DNA of 64,000 nucleotides from Opitutaceae bacterium (GTDB taxonomy: Bacteria; Verrucomicrobiota; Verrucomicrobiia; Opitutales; Opitutaceae): the NCBI GenBank assembly GCA_024233285.1, contig JACKPU010000011.1, positions 11,707 to 75,706 of the forward strand, written 5' to 3'. The notes below the pieces were generated by a model that worked only from the letters and a program-made list of their open reading frames with translations, made no database searches and was not told where the DNA came from. This document shows, one piece after another, positions 60,951-64,000 of the stretch. The translations under genes and the position numbers were made by a program. The stretch's first letter is position 1. The number at the start of each line of letters is the position of its first letter.

Positions 60951-62621
60951 TCAGCTCAGCCAGAAGCTGAAATACACGTAGATGCTGAACACGAGCGCCA
61001 GCACCACGGCGGAGCCCACGACCTCGGCCGCGCCCCACGAGGCGCGCGTCTCGGCCTTTTGCTCGGGCGTCAACGAATGATACGTGAGCCCGGCGATCTG
61101 GGCGTCGCTTTGCGGCGGCGCGGTCAGCGAAGCGCCGACCACCACGATGATGCTGATCAGGAACAGCCAGCCCGAGGCGTAGAGGAAGTTATAGGCACCG
61201 ATCGCGTGCAGCAGCCCGCTGTCACCGAACGCCCCGCTCCCGTCCATCGCCTGGATCGTGAGCTTGGCCATGCCGAGAATGAAACCGGTCACCAAGCCCG
61301 CGAGGGCGCCGCGAGCGTTGATGCGTTTGAAGAACAAACCGAGCAGGAAGGTCGCCGTGATCGGTGGCGCGAGGTAGCCCTGCACGCTCTGCAAGTATTG
61401 GTAGAGCCCGCCGGAGGACACGAGTTTCATGACCGGAATCCAGATCACGCCGAGAATCACCACGACGCCTGTGGCGATGCGGCCGACGCGCACGAGTTCC
61501 TTTTCCGGCCGGCCGGGCCGCAGCTTTTCATAGATGTCTACTGTGAACAACGTGGCGCAGGAATTGAACAACGAGGCCAGCGAACTCATCAGCGCGGAGA
61601 GCAGGCCCGCGACCACGATGCCGCGCAGGCCCGCGGGCAGCAGCGAAGCGACCATCGTCGGGAAAACCATGTCGCCGTTCACGCTGCCGTCGGCCTTGGC
61701 CGGAATGCTGATCACGCCCTTCGTGTGCAGCGCGTAGCCGATCAGACCGGGCACAAGAAAAATAAAGACCGGCAGCACTTTCAAAAACGCCCCGAAGATC
61801 GCGCCGCGGCGCGCCTCGCGCAGCGACTTGGCCGCGAGGGTGCGCTGCACGATGTATTGGTCCGTGCACCAATACCAGATGCCGACAATCGGCGAGGCGA
61901 TCATGATGCCGAGCCACGGGAAGTCGGGATCGCTCATCGGCCGCCAGAGGGCGAATTGATCCGCCTTGGCGGAAAGCACGGTCTGCAATTCACCCCAGCC
62001 GCCGAGTTGCTGCAGACCGAAGATCGTAATGAAGACCGAGCCGAAAAGCAGCAGACCGGTTTGGGCAACCTCGGTGTAAACCACCGCCCGCAACCCGCCG
62101 ATCACGGTGTAGATGCCGGTCAGGACAACGGTCGTGAAGGCGCCGATCCAGAACGCGTTTTCCGGCGAACCGAAGGTGTCGGGCAGCAGTGTCATGAACA
62201 CGACCGCGCCGGCGTAAACCGTGACCGAGACTTTGGTGAACACGTAGGCGATGAGTGACACGACCGACAGCGTCCAACGGGAACGTCCGTCGAAACGGCG
62301 TTCCAAAAATTCCGGCATCGTGAACACGCCCGAGCGGTAGTAGAACGGCACGAACACCCAGCCGAGCATGAGCATGATCCACGCGTGCAGTTCCCAGTGC
62401 GCCATGGCCATGCCGCTGGTCGCGCCGTTGCCGGCGAGACCGACGATGTGCTCGGAACCGATGTTCGAGGCGAGCAGCGAACAGCCGACCACGAACCAGG
62501 GCAGGTTGCGTCCCGCCAGAAAGTATTCAGCGGTGGTGGCGGTGTGTTTCGAGGAGCGCCAGGCGATGGTGGCGAGCACGACAAAGTAGGCGGCGATGAT
62601 AATCCAATCGAGCGGGGTCAT
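60951..62621 (-). CDS. solute:sodium symporter (SGLT-type)
   Basis: A 556-residue symporter from ATG 62,621 (MTPLDWIIIAAYFVVLATIA); the frame upstream is not membrane-like. It has about 14 helices. SGLT-branch features are TTAEYFLAGRNLPWFVVGCS, LASNIGSEHIVGLAGNGATS, YWCTDQYIVQRTLAAKSLRE and LLSALMSSLASLFNSCATLF. Na+-coupled sugar uptake is expected. Gene order symporter then RhaT points to uptake of a monosaccharide mixture. It is divergent from the dioxygenase gene, with 148 bases between. Confidence 0.9.
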   Translation of the reverse strand: MTPLDWIIIAAYFVVLATIAWRSSKHTATTAEYFLAGRNLPWFVVGCSLLASNIGSEHIVGLAGNGATSGMAMAHWELHAWIMLMLGWVFVPFYYRSGVFTMPEFLERRFDGRSRWTLSVVSLIAYVFTKVSVTVYAGAVVFMTLLPDTFGSPENAFWIGAFTTVVLTGIYTVIGGLRAVVYTEVAQTGLLLFGSVFITIFGLQQLGGWGELQTVLSAKADQFALWRPMSDPDFPWLGIMIASPIVGIWYWCTDQYIVQRTLAAKSLREARRGAIFGAFLKVLPVFIFLVPGLIGYALHTKGVISIPAKADGSVNGDMVFPTMVASLLPAGLRGIVVAGLLSALMSSLASLFNSCATLFTVDIYEKLRPGRPEKELVRVGRIATGVVVILGVIWIPVMKLVSSGGLYQYLQSVQGYLAPPITATFLLGLFFKRINARGALAGLVTGFILGMAKLTIQAMDGSGAFGDSGLLHAIGAYNFLYASGWLFLISIIVVVGASLTAPPQSDAQIAGLTYHSLTPEQKAETRASWGAAEVVGSAVVLALVFSIYVYFSFWLS

Positions 62622-62769
62622 GGTGGGGTGGGGGTGGCGGAAAATTGCCGGGTGCTCCGGTGCAGGGCAAGCACCGGGTGTCCGCCGGCATGCATCGGAC
62701 GGAATAATCACGCCACTTGCCGGTTGCTTTGCGGCCCCCGGAGTTTACGCCGGTTTTATTCGTCTGCCC

Positions 62770-63597
62770 ATGGCTGCCCCGACTCCCGCTGAACGCTTTC
62801 ACTTCGAGACGCAGGGTTACCTCGTCTTGGAAAATTTTCTCTCGGCCGATCACACCGCGCGCTTGTTGACCGCTTTGGAACGCGCCATCGCGCGCCGCCG
62901 CCAAACCCACCCCGCCGGACACAAGGCGGTGTGGCCGCCCCAAGCGGCCGCCGACCTCACGCAAATTCACGGCGCGAAGAGCACGCGCGTGCTCAATATT
63001 CTGGAAGACGATCCGCTGTTTCAGGAGCTGCTCGACTGGCCCGCGCTGGTGCCCTACCTGCATGCGTTCTGCAATCCCGAGCCGCACTACCATGCGAGTG
63101 ATGCGATTTGGGAGGAACCGATGGATTACGCCAATCGCAGCGACGGCTGGCATCGCGACGGCAGTGACAACGGCTACCGCAACATGCCGGGGCAGATTCC
63201 GCTGCTGCAGTTGAAGGTGGGCTATTATCTGAGCGACATGACGCAACCGTTCCGCGGAAATCTCACCCTCGTGCCCGGCAGCCATTTGTCGCGCGAAGAG
63301 TTGCCGCCGGAGGATCGCCGGCGGCGTGAATTCTTCCCCGGCGCGCTGCAGGTGTGCGCCCCGGCGGGCAGCGCGATTCTGTTTCACAATGCGATCTGGC
63401 ACACCGCCGCGCCGTATCATCCCGGCCAGCCCGGCCGCCGCATGCTTTACTACGGATACGAACACCCGTGGATGCTGGCGAACATGGCGCACTGGGGCTA
63501 CCGCCCGGAATTCTACAACCAGAAGCTCACGCTGGCGCAGCGCAGGTTCTTTCATGGCTTCGTCTTCGATCCGCCGGAGTGGCGGATGAGCACCTGA
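62770..63597 (+). CDS. phytanoyl-CoA dioxygenase-family (PhyH) oxygenase
   Basis: A 275-residue Fe(II)/2-oxoglutarate-dependent oxygenase of the PhyH family. It begins MAAPTPAERFHFETQGYLVL, the usual opening. The iron triad is visible as HRD in DGWHRDGSD and a distal His in HTAAPYHPGQPGRR, whose Arg would hold 2-oxoglutarate. No signal peptide. Substrates of this large family are varied small molecules, and none is indicated here. The start at 62,770 follows an in-frame stretch that does not look coding. Confidence 0.82.
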   Translation: MAAPTPAERFHFETQGYLVLENFLSADHTARLLTALERAIARRRQTHPAGHKAVWPPQAAADLTQIHGAKSTRVLNILEDDPLFQELLDWPALVPYLHAFCNPEPHYHASDAIWEEPMDYANRSDGWHRDGSDNGYRNMPGQIPLLQLKVGYYLSDMTQPFRGNLTLVPGSHLSREELPPEDRRRREFFPGALQVCAPAGSAILFHNAIWHTAAPYHPGQPGRRMLYYGYEHPWMLANMAHWGYRPEFYNQKLTLAQRRFFHGFVFDPPEWRMST

Positions 63598-63651
63598 ACA
63601 AGGAACGGCTTGCGACCGCGGCGGGCGCCGGCAATCTCGGCGCCGCGCTCC

Positions 63652-64000
63652 ATGAAACTCCCCAATCTGCTGGCCACGCGTGGCGGGCGGCTTTCCGCCT
63701 TTTTCTTTCTCTACCTCACGGAAGGATTGCCGCTCGGATTTGCCGCGACGGCCATCGCCACGCAAATGCGGCGGCAGGGTGTGGGTCCTGCCGAAATCGG
63801 CGCGTTTGTCGGCACGCTTTATCTGCCATGGGCGTTCAAGTGGGCGATGGGACCGCTCGTCGATGTAATCACGTCCGAGCGTTTCGGGCGGCGCCGCACT
63901 TGGATCGTGTTCACGCAGGCGATGATGGTGATGATGATGATGGTTGCACTGCCGATCGACTTCACCGCCGAGCTCAAACTCTATACCTTCGTCATCCTGA
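63652..64000 (+). CDS. MFS transporter, AmpG/PAT-like, N-terminal part
   Basis: 116 codons are present before the window ends. From ATG 63,652 the product starts MKLPNLLATRGGRLSAFFFL, then YLTEGLPLGFAATAIATQMR and LYLPWAFKWAMGPLVDVITS. The EGLPLG and FKWxxGPLVD motifs are those of the AmpG/PAT group of major facilitator transporters. AmpG brings muropeptides into the cytoplasm; other PAT members carry different solutes. A run of methionines (MMVMMMMV) lies in the third helix. The C-terminus lies outside the window. Confidence 0.8.
   Translation, partial: MKLPNLLATRGGRLSAFFFLYLTEGLPLGFAATAIATQMRRQGVGPAEIGAFVGTLYLPWAFKWAMGPLVDVITSERFGRRRTWIVFTQAMMVMMMMVALPIDFTAELKLYTFVIL

Noticed and set aside
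59895..62258. 787-codon plus-strand frame opposite RhaT and the symporter
   Set aside because: Composition (Arg, His, Gln, Asp) is that of a complement of hydrophobic codons; both minus-strand genes are unmistakable membrane proteins.
1..64000. CRISPR arrays, tRNA or rRNA genes, IS elements
   Set aside because: None was recognised by eye; the repeats seen are palindromes or direct duplications without regular spacers, and no transposase or integrase motif was found.

Overview
The window is high-GC, densely coded bacterial chromosome. The gene content suggests a Verrucomicrobiota genome of Opitutaceae type: stacked carbohydrate enzymes, several solute:sodium symporters, sugar ABC transporters without their own ATPase, GIY-YIG cassettes, and intergenic palindromes. 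This assignment is an inference from gene families; no 16S rRNA gene is present.

Layout. (1) 1-6,880 holds seven recognisable genes in a row: TonB-dependent receptor, BNR sialidase, sialate O-acetylesterase-type esterase, Na+/solute symporter, Gfo/Idh oxidoreductase, SDR dehydrogenase and the start of a NagB-like deaminase. All but the last are broken by frequent frame jumps. The tract is either a decayed catabolic locus or a poorly resolved assembly end. (2) 6,882-15,185 holds the NagB-like enzyme, an alpha/beta hydrolase and two very large PAS-rich sensor kinases in tandem. (3) 15,302-20,268 holds a sugar ABC importer (binding protein plus two permeases) facing a GH2 beta-mannosidase-like enzyme. 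(4) 20,538-22,717 is a small housekeeping stretch: DUF2256 protein, FAD oxidoreductase, a GIY-YIG cassette with repeats, and the tmRNA gene. (5) 22,868-30,050 runs on the minus strand: sialidase, GH106-like hydrolase, Na+/solute symporter and a serine beta-lactamase-family protein. (6) 30,156-39,761 is a tightly overlapping plus-strand operon: oxidoreductase, (alpha/alpha)-barrel-like protein, two permeases, lipoprotein binding protein, unknown protein and a frameshifted heparinase II/III-type lyase. (7) 39,838-44,225 (minus) holds an FGGY sugar kinase, a formylglycine-generating enzyme and a cysteine-type sulfatase. (8) 44,352-51,640 holds a DUF4091 protein and two paralogous modules, each a TPR-like secreted protein plus a membrane-anchored solute-binding protein. 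(9) 51,677-64,000 holds a secreted Ala/Gln-rich protein, a second heparinase-type protein, a ferritin-like protein and PRC-barrel protein, two glycosidase-like proteins, RhaT, a further symporter, a phytanoyl-CoA dioxygenase-type enzyme and the start of an MFS transporter.

How it may work together. Most of the enzymes that would cut, desulfate or eliminate glycans (GH2, GH106-like, sialidase, sulfatase with its FGE, both heparinase-type proteins, the beta-propeller hydrolase) show no N-terminal signal peptide. The permeases and symporters are plentiful. The simplest reading is import of sulfated or uronate-containing oligosaccharides followed by cytoplasmic breakdown, with Gfo/Idh enzymes, the FGGY kinase and the NagB-like enzyme feeding central metabolism. 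No ABC ATPase and no LacI/AraC/GntR regulator is present in the window.

Most notable for follow-up: the duplicated TPR plus anchored binding-protein module; a family of short palindromic elements of which at least three lie in frame inside coding sequences; a GIY-YIG cassette carrying a second copy of its own 3' end next to the tmRNA; and the dense frame disruption of the first 6.9 kb.
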